From Sphingomonas sp. (GTDB lineage: Bacteria; Pseudomonadota; Alphaproteobacteria; Sphingomonadales; Sphingomonadaceae): DNA of 64,000 nucleotides. The number at the start of each line of letters is the position of its first letter. The first letter of the stretch is position 1. The DNA is taken from NCBI RefSeq assembly GCF_025353885.1, contig NZ_JANXNX010000068.1:16670-80669 (forward strand), given 5' to 3'. Position numbers and translations under genes: made by a program. The notes under the pieces were generated by a model. The model saw nothing but the letters and a program-made list of their open reading frames with translations. It had not been told where the DNA came from and ran no database searches. Shown here piece after piece: positions 52,084 through 61,131 of the stretch.

Positions 52084-52728
52084 TTATAGTCCAAGCGTCA
52101 CACGCGACTGCGCATCGATTTCGGTCATCCGCACGTAAGCAGGAAGCTCGACCAACCGCGTCCGCAGCGCATCAAGCTGCGGAAAAGGCGACGTATCAAA
52201 GCCGGATCGGCGGGCCACGTCGAACGCCCAATCAAGATAGACATCGACGATCGAACGTTCGCCCAGCCACCAACCGCGCTCAGCCAAACGACTTTCGGCA
52301 TAGCCGAAAGATTTCATCAAAAGCCCACGGGATTTGGCGCGGACTGGCTCGCCGTCGCCGACCGTGACGCGCTGCGGATTTGCCATGCCACGAATTTGCG
52401 GGTGGAGCGTCCCCCCGCAAAACGAAAGGCCACCGATGGCCTCGGCTCGTGCCAGCGGCTCGTGCCCACCTGGAAAAACCCCAGACTCTGGCCGCAGCGC
52501 GCCGATGAACGTCAGCAGCGCCGCATTTTCAGCCAGCGGCACGCCGTCGACCAGCATCAGCGGCACTTTGCCCAAAGGCGAGATCGCTTTGTAAGCCTCG
52601 CCCGTTTGCTCCTCTTTCGCCAGGTTGATGAGCTTCAACTCATAGTCGAGCCCCGCCATTCCCAGCGCACAGACGGTGACGCGTGAACACGCGCCGGGAA
52701 AATGATAGAGCGTCAGAGCAGGCTGCAT
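52084..52728 (-). CDS. glutathione S-transferase
   Basis: The 214-residue protein has the two-domain GST plan: thioredoxin-like N-terminal domain (LTLYHFPGACSRVTVCALGMAG, SPLGKVPLMLVDG, LAENAALLTFIG) and helical C-terminal domain (SIVDVYLDWAFDVARRSGFD). The Ser in the first motif (ACSR) is the likely catalytic residue as in beta-class GSTs. In sphingomonads GSTs cleave lignin ethers (LigE/LigF) or isomerise maleylpyruvate-type products. Upstream of FAH-like and just 11 bases after the TBDR stop. Confidence 0.88.
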   Translation of the reverse strand: MQPALTLYHFPGACSRVTVCALGMAGLDYELKLINLAKEEQTGEAYKAISPLGKVPLMLVDGVPLAENAALLTFIGALRPESGVFPGGHEPLARAEAIGGLSFCGGTLHPQIRGMANPQRVTVGDGEPVRAKSRGLLMKSFGYAESRLAERGWWLGERSIVDVYLDWAFDVARRSGFDTSPFPQLDALRTRLVELPAYVRMTEIDAQSRVTLGL

Positions 52729-52739
52729 TGTTGAAATCC

Positions 52740-54950
52740 TCAGAGACTGACTTGGCCGGAAATACCGAAAGTGCGCGGAGCCTGCCCTCCGTACGATGTC
52801 GGATAGCCAATGCCTTGGGTCGTACTATTATTGATCACTTTTTCGTTCAGCAGGTTCCGGGTGAACAGCTTCAGTGTAACGCGATCGTTCGACGAACGCC
52901 ACCCGATCGACGCATTGAGCAACGTATAGGCCCCCTGCGTCAAAAAGTTGTCCGCCTCAATTTTGTAATCGCCGTTATAGTTCGCCGTCGTGTTGACAAG
53001 GATGGTGCCAAACGTCGCCGGATGTTCGTAATCGACCGCAAGCGAGCCCGCGAACTTCTGGGACTGCGGGATGCGATTGCCGGCGGCGTCAATCACGATG
53101 AGTTGCGCCCCGCCTGTCGCACGCGGGATACTGCCGACCGCGTTGGGATAGGATGTAAACCGCGCGCTCAGCAGCTCAAAGCCACCGCTGACGCGCAGTT
53201 CGGGAGACAGTCGCGCGTCGAAATCGACATCGACGCCATAGAGCCGCGCTTTTGCACCGTTTACGACCGACTGCGCGAGGTTGACGAATTGCGTCACCTG
53301 CACATTGTTATACTTGTAATAGAAGCCACCGACATTCAGCCGCAGTTTGCGGTCGAATAACTGGGTTTTCAGCCCCGCTTCATAGGCGTCCAGTTGTTCG
53401 GGCAGATAGGCAGGATTGGCCGGGTTGAGAATATTGAATCCGCCGCTCTTGATCCCACGATTGTACGAAACATACCCGAGCACATCAGGCGTGAACTGTT
53501 GATCCAGCGCAATCCGCCAGGTCGGTTTCCGAATTGTCAGTGGTGCCGGTGTGAACGGGAGGGTGATCACGGTGCCGCTATAACGGGTCAGGATTGCCTG
53601 GCCCGTCAGTTCGCGTTTTTCGTACGTGTAGCGCGCGCCCAGCGTCAGTGTTGTCGCCTCCGCCAGCTTGACGGCAACTTGTCCGAAGGGTGCAAACGAG
53701 CGCGTGGTCTCGGCACCAAAGGTTTCGGTCATACGGTTCAGATTGGCGAGCACTGGTGCCGGGGGATTATTGTAAAACGCCGGAAAAAACTGCCGGACAA
53801 TCGGCTGGTTGGTGTTTCGATTATAAAAATAAAATGCGCCGAGCGTGTAAGTAAAGGGTCCAGTGTTCCGCGAGACGAGCTGCACCTCTTCGGAAAACAT
53901 TCGGTTGGGTGCAGCATCCTTGGCAACGCCGACGTAAAATGCCGGGGTGCCTGTCGGCACGTCGTCAAACAAATAATCGGAATTGCTCCGACGCAGTGCG
54001 GTGATCGAAATCAGGCGAGCAAAGCCAAGATCTTGTTCGGCAGTCAGACTGACTCCGCCCCCGTTGAACGCGGCATAGGTGTCGATTGGTGAACTCGTAT
54101 CCTGCGCGCCAGTAACGGGACCGGTCGCGGGAACCGAGAACGTCGTGCCTGGATAGGGTACGAAGGTATAGGTAAAGTCCTTGCGCTGCATATAGTCGCC
54201 GATCAGGGTGAACGATGTGTCCGGACCCGGCTCGAACAACAGCTTGCCTCTCAATGACAGAGCATGGTCGATCTTGAACGTATCGTTCCCCGTCGTCCGG
54301 TTCGTTCCCCAACCTCTTCCCTGCTTTGCATAATCGACCGACAGGCTCGCCGCAACACCGGTTGCCAGGCCACCCGTCGCAAAGGCGCTGCCACGGAACG
54401 TCGCGTAAGTATCGATTTCAGCGCGGCCGCGGAAAGCAAAATCCTGCGTCGGCCGCCGCGTCGTGATCTGGATCACGCCGCCCGTTGCGTTGCGACCGAA
54501 CAAGGTGCCCTGGGGCCCCTTCAGGACGGCGACCTGCTCGACGTCCAGCAATTCGCGATTGCCTTCGCGTTGCTGTGGCAAATATACGCCATCGATATAA
54601 AGAGCGACAGGGTTCTCGACGACATTGCTCGATGTGCCGATCCCGCGAAGCGACGGCTGAAACACGCCGCCACCCGAAGTCCGGCTGGTGAGACCCGGCG
54701 TAACGGTGGCGAGCGTCGTCAGCCCCGTAATGCCGGAATTCTGAATTTGCGCCGCGCTGACGACGCTGATGACGATCGGCACCTTCTGCAGATTTTCCGC
54801 GCGTTTCTGGGCGGTGACGATGATTTCGGATTCATCGGCGGCTGGCGTCGGTTGTGCCGATTGCGCGGGTTGGGCCGTTTGCGCCAACGCTGCGACGGGC
54901 AGCGCGACAAGGGCGGTCCCAATGAACAGGGCATTTTTCAATCTCATCAC
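52740..54950 (-). CDS. TonB-dependent outer-membrane receptor
   Basis: The 736-residue product has a signal peptide (ALAQ cleavage), a Pro/Gln/Ala spacer, the TonB box ESEIIVTAQKR, plug domain (SLRGIGTSSNV, DGVYLPQQR, VAVLKGPQGTLFGRN) and a barrel ending RTFGISGQVSL. Its plug is similar to the receptor at 13252-15600 (shared DGVYLP and GPQGTL(Y/F)GRN). Predicted to import the substrate of the operon. Only 11 bases separate it from the GST gene and about 125 from the Rieske gene upstream. Confidence 0.93.
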   Translation of the reverse strand: MMRLKNALFIGTALVALPVAALAQTAQPAQSAQPTPAADESEIIVTAQKRAENLQKVPIVISVVSAAQIQNSGITGLTTLATVTPGLTSRTSGGGVFQPSLRGIGTSSNVVENPVALYIDGVYLPQQREGNRELLDVEQVAVLKGPQGTLFGRNATGGVIQITTRRPTQDFAFRGRAEIDTYATFRGSAFATGGLATGVAASLSVDYAKQGRGWGTNRTTGNDTFKIDHALSLRGKLLFEPGPDTSFTLIGDYMQRKDFTYTFVPYPGTTFSVPATGPVTGAQDTSSPIDTYAAFNGGGVSLTAEQDLGFARLISITALRRSNSDYLFDDVPTGTPAFYVGVAKDAAPNRMFSEEVQLVSRNTGPFTYTLGAFYFYNRNTNQPIVRQFFPAFYNNPPAPVLANLNRMTETFGAETTRSFAPFGQVAVKLAEATTLTLGARYTYEKRELTGQAILTRYSGTVITLPFTPAPLTIRKPTWRIALDQQFTPDVLGYVSYNRGIKSGGFNILNPANPAYLPEQLDAYEAGLKTQLFDRKLRLNVGGFYYKYNNVQVTQFVNLAQSVVNGAKARLYGVDVDFDARLSPELRVSGGFELLSARFTSYPNAVGSIPRATGGAQLIVIDAAGNRIPQSQKFAGSLAVDYEHPATFGTILVNTTANYNGDYKIEADNFLTQGAYTLLNASIGWRSSNDRVTLKLFTRNLLNEKVINNSTTQGIGYPTSYGGQAPRTFGISGQVSL

Positions 54951-55075
54951 TATCCTCCCTCGGTCCGGCTCTGCGACCGGATGTTATCTTCAAACGCGGA
55001 GGTAGCGGCGCTCGGGCATCATCAGAGACTGCAAACCATGCGGAGTGATGCGATTAACGCATCACTGACCCGCCA

Positions 55076-56140
55076 CTATTCGGCTGCATGGGCTTGAACG
55101 GCTGCAGCGGTTTGTTCCTCGGCGATACGGCGATCAAGGACGCGGCGAGATTCGACGGCGGCGGCATCGCCTCTGAATGCTACTGCCCAACTATCACCGC
55201 GCTTGTCGAGCACACGCTGCTGTGCCTCAAGCACGATCCGGTCTTCCTCGAAAGCCGCTCCGACACCTTCGAAAAACAAGGTATCGGCCGCCGCGTCGCC
55301 GAGCGCGTGCGCGCGTACGGATGCCCAAAAATAATTGGTCGTCGTCGATGTCTCGGGTGTCATGGCGTTCATGACCCACAAATTCAGTCCGTGCTTATAT
55401 TTGCCCTCAAGTGCGCCAGTGCCGACTTCAGCACCGCCTGTGTGAATGATGACGCAACTGGGGGCCAGATACTGCATCGTCGACCAGCGATCGAGATTCT
55501 TGCCCTCCGGCAGGACACCCGACTTAACATAAAGCGGCGGCGGGGGGACATCGGGAACCAACCGCGTTGCACTGACGCCGTGCTCGGTGCGCTGCACCGT
55601 CAGCTTGCCCTTTTCTCCGAAGGCAGCGTTGCCGATCGTCGAAGTGTGGACATAGCCAACGTGGCTCAAATCCATCAGATTGTCGGTGACCAACCGATAG
55701 TCGCAGGCGACGCGGTTCGTCTTGCCGACTGCCGCATGCTCTGCGCTGTCGAGCAAACCGAAATCTGGGATCAGCGCCGGGTCGGCATTTTCCGCGGCGC
55801 CCATCCAGACCCAAACCCAGCCATAACGCTCAACCACGACATAGGCTTTGACCCGGGCGTTGGGCGGAGCCGCCTGCTGGCTTGGTACCGAGACGCAGCG
55901 ACCATCGCCCCCCATCACCAGGCCGTGATAGCCGCATTGCAATCCTGCGGGCGTCACCGACCCCATCGACAACGGCAAATGGCGATGCGGACAGCGATCT
56001 TCGAGCGCCGCAACCGCGCCGTCAGCGCCGCGATACAGGACGATGTCTTCGTCGAGCATGGTGCGTGCGAATGGCTTGTCGGCGATCTCGCGCGACCAAG
56101 CCGCCACATACCAACTGTTGCGGAGATAAGTGCCCGCCAT
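55076..56140 (-). CDS. Rieske non-haem iron oxygenase (VanA/DdmC-like)
   Basis: The 354-residue protein has the Rieske [2Fe-2S] site CPHRHLPLSMG...CGYHGL (about 50-75) and a mononuclear iron site in DNLMDLSHVGYVHTS, with two His (about 159, 164) and a downstream Asp. Length and N-terminus (TYLRNSWYVAAWSREI) match alpha-only oxygenases such as vanillate O-demethylase or dicamba demethylase. It would demethylate a methoxy-aromatic or hydroxylate a ring, with electrons from a reductase not visible here. Two bases separate it from the upstream VOC stop, so they are co-translated. Confidence 0.9.
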   Translation of the reverse strand: MAGTYLRNSWYVAAWSREIADKPFARTMLDEDIVLYRGADGAVAALEDRCPHRHLPLSMGSVTPAGLQCGYHGLVMGGDGRCVSVPSQQAAPPNARVKAYVVVERYGWVWVWMGAAENADPALIPDFGLLDSAEHAAVGKTNRVACDYRLVTDNLMDLSHVGYVHTSTIGNAAFGEKGKLTVQRTEHGVSATRLVPDVPPPPLYVKSGVLPEGKNLDRWSTMQYLAPSCVIIHTGGAEVGTGALEGKYKHGLNLWVMNAMTPETSTTTNYFWASVRAHALGDAAADTLFFEGVGAAFEEDRIVLEAQQRVLDKRGDSWAVAFRGDAAAVESRRVLDRRIAEEQTAAAVQAHAAE

Positions 56141-56142
56141 GA

Positions 56143-56748
56143 TCAGCGCAGCGGAATCGTATCGACGCCGCGCGGGCCGCTGGGCGGGCGCAGCTTCAAT
56201 TCGCGCTCGTCTTCGCCTGCCTTCAGCCGCGCGTGCAGCGCATCTGCATCGAAATCGACCCCGATGGTGTTGGTCGCGAATTCCTCCGTAAAGAAATACT
56301 CGCCCGCCTCTTCGACGGTGTCATAGTTATCGACCTGAAACTCGACCTGGTTGCCGTCCGGGTCGCTGTAATAGAGCGATGTCGTCGGACCATGATTGAC
56401 CGGCCATGCAGCCTCGATCCCCTGCTCGCGCAAGCGCAGGTGATTGTCCAGCAACGTATCCAAACTGTCGACGGTAAAGGCGACATGGTGCAGCCCGGCC
56501 ATACCGGCTGGTTGTTCCGCGAGCCCGGGGACATGAATGAACGCCACGCGATGATGTTCATCGTCATAGGCGATGAACGCGATTTCATCGTTCGCGAACG
56601 CGGTCGTCGCGTTCAAGACCGTTTTGTACCAGGCGAGCATTGCTTCGAACCGCGACGTCCGGAACACGATATGCGCCAGCTTAATCGGCGACTTGACCGC
56701 CGAAGTTGTCGCTGATGCAGGGTTTTTCAGGGCAGTAGTCGCCATCAT
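56143..56748 (-). CDS. single-domain VOC dioxygenase
   Basis: From ATG 56748 (or 56745, with GGAGAG upstream) the protein has about 201 residues. After a 30-residue low-complexity N-terminus it holds LAHIVFRTSRFEAMLAWY, GLHHVAFTV and VEFQVDNYDT, whose His, His and Glu form the iron site of glyoxalase-fold dioxygenases. A charged tail of about 40 residues follows. Proteins of this type annotate as biphenyl-2,3-diol dioxygenase-like, activity unproven. It is the promoter-proximal gene of the minus-strand block. Confidence 0.82.
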   Translation of the reverse strand: MMATTALKNPASATTSAVKSPIKLAHIVFRTSRFEAMLAWYKTVLNATTAFANDEIAFIAYDDEHHRVAFIHVPGLAEQPAGMAGLHHVAFTVDSLDTLLDNHLRLREQGIEAAWPVNHGPTTSLYYSDPDGNQVEFQVDNYDTVEEAGEYFFTEEFATNTIGVDFDADALHARLKAGEDERELKLRPPSGPRGVDTIPLR

Positions 56749-56970
56749 CGTCTCTCCGGGTTGCCTTTCCGCAGGCTTTGCTCTTGCTACCATGGGGCAC
56801 CTTTGCCCTGTGAGATAGCGCGGCGGCGGGAGCGATGCCCGACGCGCATCGTCCTGTGCCCGTCATCACTGATACGCTGCCAGCATCGCAAACCGTCGAG
56901 CTGCATCGTATTAGCTTCACCGATACTTGATAGTGTCATTGACAATGAGCGATGCAAGCAAGGAAATAAG
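56749..56970. promoter_or_regulatory. divergent promoter region of the two right-hand operons
   Basis: The 222 bases between the minus-strand VOC start and the plus-strand esterase start are the only space for promoters of two catabolic transcription units. TTGATAGTGTCATTGACAATG (56928 onwards) contains a TTGACA-like element near 56940; no regulator motif was identified. Plus-strand ribosome-binding site AAGGAA precedes 56971. Confidence 0.4.
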
Positions 56971-58566
56971 ATGACAATGCCGCGATCAAGTCGCCTCGCA
57001 GGCCTCATGCTGGCGATTATAGGCACGAGCGCTGGCGCGTCGCCCTTGGGCACCCAGGTCTCGGTCGCTGCCGGAAAGTTGCAGGCGGCACCGCGCGGCA
57101 CTGACGGCGTGCTCGCTTTCAAAGGCATTCCGTACGCAGACCCGCCGGTCGGTCCCCTGCGCTGGCGGGCGCCTCAGCCGGCCAGACGCTGGACCGAAGT
57201 GCGCGACGCCACCCGTTTCGGCAATCGCTGCCTCTCGGCCTGGACAGGCGACCGCGAGCCCGGGCCACCACGCAGCGAAGACTGCCTGACACTCAACGTC
57301 TGGTCCGCAGCAGCCGATACGTCAGAGCGTCGACCGGTGATGGTCTGGCTGCACGGCGGCGGGTTTCTGTTCGGTTCGAGCGCCAGCGCGCAGTTCAACG
57401 GTCAGCCCCTTGCGGCCAAGGGCGTCATTATGGTCACGCTGAACTACCGGGTCGGCGTCCTCGGCTTTCTGGCGCACCCCGACCTTGATCGTGAAGGACC
57501 TTCCGGAAACTATGGCTTGCAGGATCAGCTGGCGGCGTTGCGCTGGGTAAAGGCAAATATCGCACGTTTCGGCGGCGACCCGGGGAATGTTACGTTATTC
57601 GGCGAATCTGCCGGTGCTCATGCGGTCGGTATGCTGATGGCGTCGCCACAGGCGCGCGGCCTGTTCCACAAAGCGATCGGGCAGAGTGGTGCGTTCTGGG
57701 ATGGGAAAAACGGGCCGCTCGAAAGTTTCGACGAGGCGCGTGCACGCGGTGTGGCATTTGTAAAACGCGTCGGTGTGCCCTCAGTTAAGGCACTGCGTGC
57801 GCTGCCCGCACAAGACGTGAATGCTGCGGCCCCGTGGGACTTTACAATGAACCCCATGGTGACTGCGTTCTCGCCCAGCGTCGATCGCTATATTATTCCG
57901 GAGGTTCCCGCTGGCCGGTTCGCCCGCGGCTTACAAATGAAGATCCCTCTGATTGCGGGCTGGAACGAAGTCGAAGAATACCCCTTCGACAAACTCGGCT
58001 TGCCGCACCGTACGGCGCAGGAGTTTCGTGACGCCGCCGCCACGATGTTCGGCAAGGACAGGCTTGCCGAGTTTCTGAATCTTTATCCGGCCGCGGACGA
58101 CGCGCAGGCGAATGCGTCGGCGGCGGCATTCGCAGGCGATATCGTGATCGGCGAACAGACCTGGCACTGGCTGGAACGTCAGCGCCGCTCCGGGGGCGGG
58201 GCAGTCTATGGCTATAAATTCACCTATACGTCGCCCTACACGCCGATCGCGTCGCACATCACTGACGTCCCCTTCGTCCTGGGCACTCTCACGCCGCAAT
58301 TCATCATCAACAGCCGGACACCGCCCGCCGCCGAAGATCGCGCCTTTTCCGATACATTGATGTCGTATTGGATCAATTTCGCCAAGCGCGGTGACCCCAA
58401 CGGGCCAGGATTGCCTTATTGGCCAGCGTTGACCGACACGGGCGTGGTGCAAATACTCGGTAAAACGATCGAGCCGCAGCGCAATCCCCAGCGGGCACGC
58501 TTTGAATTCATTGCGAGCTTTCGGAAAAACGGCGTCTTGCCAGAACGCTGGCGCGCAATTCCATAG
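56971..58566 (+). CDS. secreted carboxylesterase type B
   Basis: The ATG at 56971 (AAGGAA upstream) gives 531 residues with a signal peptide (ends AGAS). Type-B carboxylesterase features are FKGIPYADPPVGPLRW, SEDCLTLNVW, oxyanion motif VWLHGGGF, nucleophile Ser in FGESAGAHAV and catalytic His in SHITDVPFVLG. A cysteine pair common to this family appears in CLSA...EDC. The enzyme works in the periplasm or outside on esters or lactones and could free an aromatic acid or alcohol for import. It leads the plus-strand operon with the TBDR at 58683. Confidence 0.9.
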   Translation: MTMPRSSRLAGLMLAIIGTSAGASPLGTQVSVAAGKLQAAPRGTDGVLAFKGIPYADPPVGPLRWRAPQPARRWTEVRDATRFGNRCLSAWTGDREPGPPRSEDCLTLNVWSAAADTSERRPVMVWLHGGGFLFGSSASAQFNGQPLAAKGVIMVTLNYRVGVLGFLAHPDLDREGPSGNYGLQDQLAALRWVKANIARFGGDPGNVTLFGESAGAHAVGMLMASPQARGLFHKAIGQSGAFWDGKNGPLESFDEARARGVAFVKRVGVPSVKALRALPAQDVNAAAPWDFTMNPMVTAFSPSVDRYIIPEVPAGRFARGLQMKIPLIAGWNEVEEYPFDKLGLPHRTAQEFRDAAATMFGKDRLAEFLNLYPAADDAQANASAAAFAGDIVIGEQTWHWLERQRRSGGGAVYGYKFTYTSPYTPIASHITDVPFVLGTLTPQFIINSRTPPAAEDRAFSDTLMSYWINFAKRGDPNGPGLPYWPALTDTGVVQILGKTIEPQRNPQRARFEFIASFRKNGVLPERWRAIP

Positions 58567-58682
58567 TCACACGCGACCGATGCAAAATTAACATCGGCGC
58601 CCGTGGTTTTCCATCCTTTCAGAGCGGCGCCATCCGCCTAGGATCCCATACAAAGGTGCAGAGCACCAAAAGGGGAGGTTTT

Positions 58683-61106
58683 ATGTATAAGATCCTGTTG
58701 AGCACCGCTGCCGTCTGTCTTGTCCTGCCGGCCACGGCGTTTGCCCAAGTATCGAACGAGGCTGCGGCGGTTCCCGCGCCGACCGACGGGCTGGGTGATA
58801 TCGTCGTCACCGCGCAACGCCGCGTTGAAAACTCGCAGCGTGCAGCGATCCCGCTGGCCGTCATCGATGGCGCTGCGCTGACCAGCGCCGGGGTCACGCA
58901 GGCCTCGCGCCTGAATGAACTTGCACCTGCCCTGTCGATCGAGCCCAGCAGCACCGGCAATCTGATTTTCCTTCGCGGCGTCGGCAACTTCACCGTCACC
59001 GCGGCCAGCGACCCGGCCGTCGCATTCAACTACGACGGGGTTTATGTCGGTCGCCCGACCTCGACGACGGGGGTGTTTTACGACCTTGAGCGTGTCGAAA
59101 TCCTGAAAGGTCCGCAAGGCATCCTTTATGGCCGCAACGCGACCGGCGGCGCCATCAACGTCCTGCCACGGCAGCCGAAATTGGGCGAGTTTTCGGGATA
59201 TGCGGCCGTCGCATACGGCAATTACAACACGATCAATGCCGAGGGCGCGATCAACGTGCCGATGGGCGACCATGGCGCGCTGCGGATATCCGCCACGACT
59301 TCGAACCACGACGGTTATCTGCGCGACGGCACGCAGGATGAAAAGACTCTTGCCCTGCGTGTGCAGATGAAAGCCGAACTGACGCCCAACCTGACCGTTC
59401 GGGTCGCGGGGGACTACGCCCGCAACAGCGATATCGGCAGCAGCGTCAGTTACTACGGCAGCTATTCCCGCAACCCCGCCGTGCCGCTGTCGGCGACGCC
59501 CGTGCCCGGTTCGAGCTACTTCAACTTTGTGCCAGCGAACCTATCGTCCTCGGAAGGCGTCTACTCGCCCGCCTCGCAGGCCTATCGGCAATCGGCAACC
59601 TTCGGTCCGACCGGCCGCAAACTTGACGCGCTTGCGCCCTACCCGTTCCAGAAAAACAACTTCTACGGCGTCAACGCAGAAATTGCGTGGAACACCGGCG
59701 CCGGCACGCTGACTGTAATTCCGGCCTGGCGCTACGCCGCCCTCGACTATCTATCGAGCGCGGGCGCGTTTCCTTATCGCGACGTCGAATCGAACGAGCA
59801 GTTCAGCCTTGAGGCACGGTTTGCGGGTGAGCGGATCAGCATCTTCGATTACACGGTCGGCGCTTATTATTATGACGAGCGCATCGAGGCTGATACCCAG
59901 CTGTCGAACTCGAACATCGGGATTTTGCTGAAGCCGAATTACTATACCAAGTCCTATGCCGGTTTCGGTCGCCTCATCGCCAACGTCACAGACCAGCTGC
60001 GTCTTGTCGGCGGACTGCGCTACACGGTCGACGACAAACAATTTGTTTACAGCGCGACCACCGCAGTCATTCAGTGTTTGGCAGTCAATGCGTTCGGAGC
60101 ACCAAATTGCCCGACTGCGCCGCTCATCGGATTGCCAACGACGACATCGGCTTTCCCGTTCCCATTCCCCGCAGCGGGCGGGCGGCCGATACCGGTTTTT
60201 ACATCGCCCGGACCGCCGAACTATCTGATTATTCGTGCGGACAGCGCGTTCGTGCGTGCCAAATCAAGCAACAGACTGACTTACAAGGCAGCGGTGGAAT
60301 TCGATATCCTGCCGCGTTCGTTGCTCTACGCCAGCTTCGAAACCGGCTACCGCTCGGGCGGTTTTTCGGCGGCGGCGGGCTTTGAGAATTTTGAGCCGGA
60401 ATACATCACCGCCTACACGATCGGGATGAAAAACCGGTTTCTCGACAACCGGATCCAGCTGAATCTCGAGGCTTTCCTGTGGGATTATAAAAACCAGCAA
60501 ATCAATCACGTCGGCCTCGACATCAACGGACGCTCGGCCAATTACACTCAGAACGCTGGAAGTTCGCGCATCCAGGGCGTCGAAGTTGATGGCCGGTTTC
60601 TGATCACGCCGACGACCTTGGTCAGCGCTGACGTCCAGTATCTGGATGCCAAGCAGCGCTCGTTCTCGTATCTGGCCGGGCCCGGCAATCCGCCACTGAC
60701 CGGATGCGCGGTGACCTATACCGCCGCCAATCCGTCGCCTTATCTCATCAATTGTGCGGGGTTCCAGTCGTATAATTCGCCAAAGTGGACGATCAACCTC
60801 GCGGCCCAACAGACCTTCGTCCTCGGCGATTTTCAAATCGTGGCAGGCGCGGACACGCAGTATAAGGGCGCACGCAATATCGGTTTTGCATATTTGCCCG
60901 AGCAGCGTTTGAGGAGCAACTGGACCACCAATGCACAACTCCGCGTCGGTCCAACCGACGAACGCTGGGCATTGTCCGCCTATGTCCGCAACATCGAGGA
61001 CAAGCGCATCCCGATCTATTCATCAACGCATCCGACGGCCAGCTTCCTGGTTGCCGGGACAACGGCACCGCGCACCTACGGTGTCCAGGCGTCCGTCAAG
61101 TTTTGA
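58683..61106 (+). CDS. TonB-dependent outer-membrane receptor
   Basis: Start ATG 58683 follows AGGGGAGG. The 807-residue product has signal peptide (ends AFAQ), TonB box GDIVVTAQRR, plug (FLRGVGNFTV, SDPAVAFNYDGVYVGR, VEILKGPQGILYGRN) and barrel ending GVQASVKF. It is the close paralogue of the receptor at 27179: motif spacing and many barrel segments agree, including the RNIEDKR...TAPRTYGV ending. So the two may take related ligands. Confidence 0.93.
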   Translation: MYKILLSTAAVCLVLPATAFAQVSNEAAAVPAPTDGLGDIVVTAQRRVENSQRAAIPLAVIDGAALTSAGVTQASRLNELAPALSIEPSSTGNLIFLRGVGNFTVTAASDPAVAFNYDGVYVGRPTSTTGVFYDLERVEILKGPQGILYGRNATGGAINVLPRQPKLGEFSGYAAVAYGNYNTINAEGAINVPMGDHGALRISATTSNHDGYLRDGTQDEKTLALRVQMKAELTPNLTVRVAGDYARNSDIGSSVSYYGSYSRNPAVPLSATPVPGSSYFNFVPANLSSSEGVYSPASQAYRQSATFGPTGRKLDALAPYPFQKNNFYGVNAEIAWNTGAGTLTVIPAWRYAALDYLSSAGAFPYRDVESNEQFSLEARFAGERISIFDYTVGAYYYDERIEADTQLSNSNIGILLKPNYYTKSYAGFGRLIANVTDQLRLVGGLRYTVDDKQFVYSATTAVIQCLAVNAFGAPNCPTAPLIGLPTTTSAFPFPFPAAGGRPIPVFTSPGPPNYLIIRADSAFVRAKSSNRLTYKAAVEFDILPRSLLYASFETGYRSGGFSAAAGFENFEPEYITAYTIGMKNRFLDNRIQLNLEAFLWDYKNQQINHVGLDINGRSANYTQNAGSSRIQGVEVDGRFLITPTTLVSADVQYLDAKQRSFSYLAGPGNPPLTGCAVTYTAANPSPYLINCAGFQSYNSPKWTINLAAQQTFVLGDFQIVAGADTQYKGARNIGFAYLPEQRLRSNWTTNAQLRVGPTDERWALSAYVRNIEDKRIPIYSSTHPTASFLVAGTTAPRTYGVQASVKF

Positions 61107-61131
61107 TCCTGACCCATGTCGGCCTGAAGCA

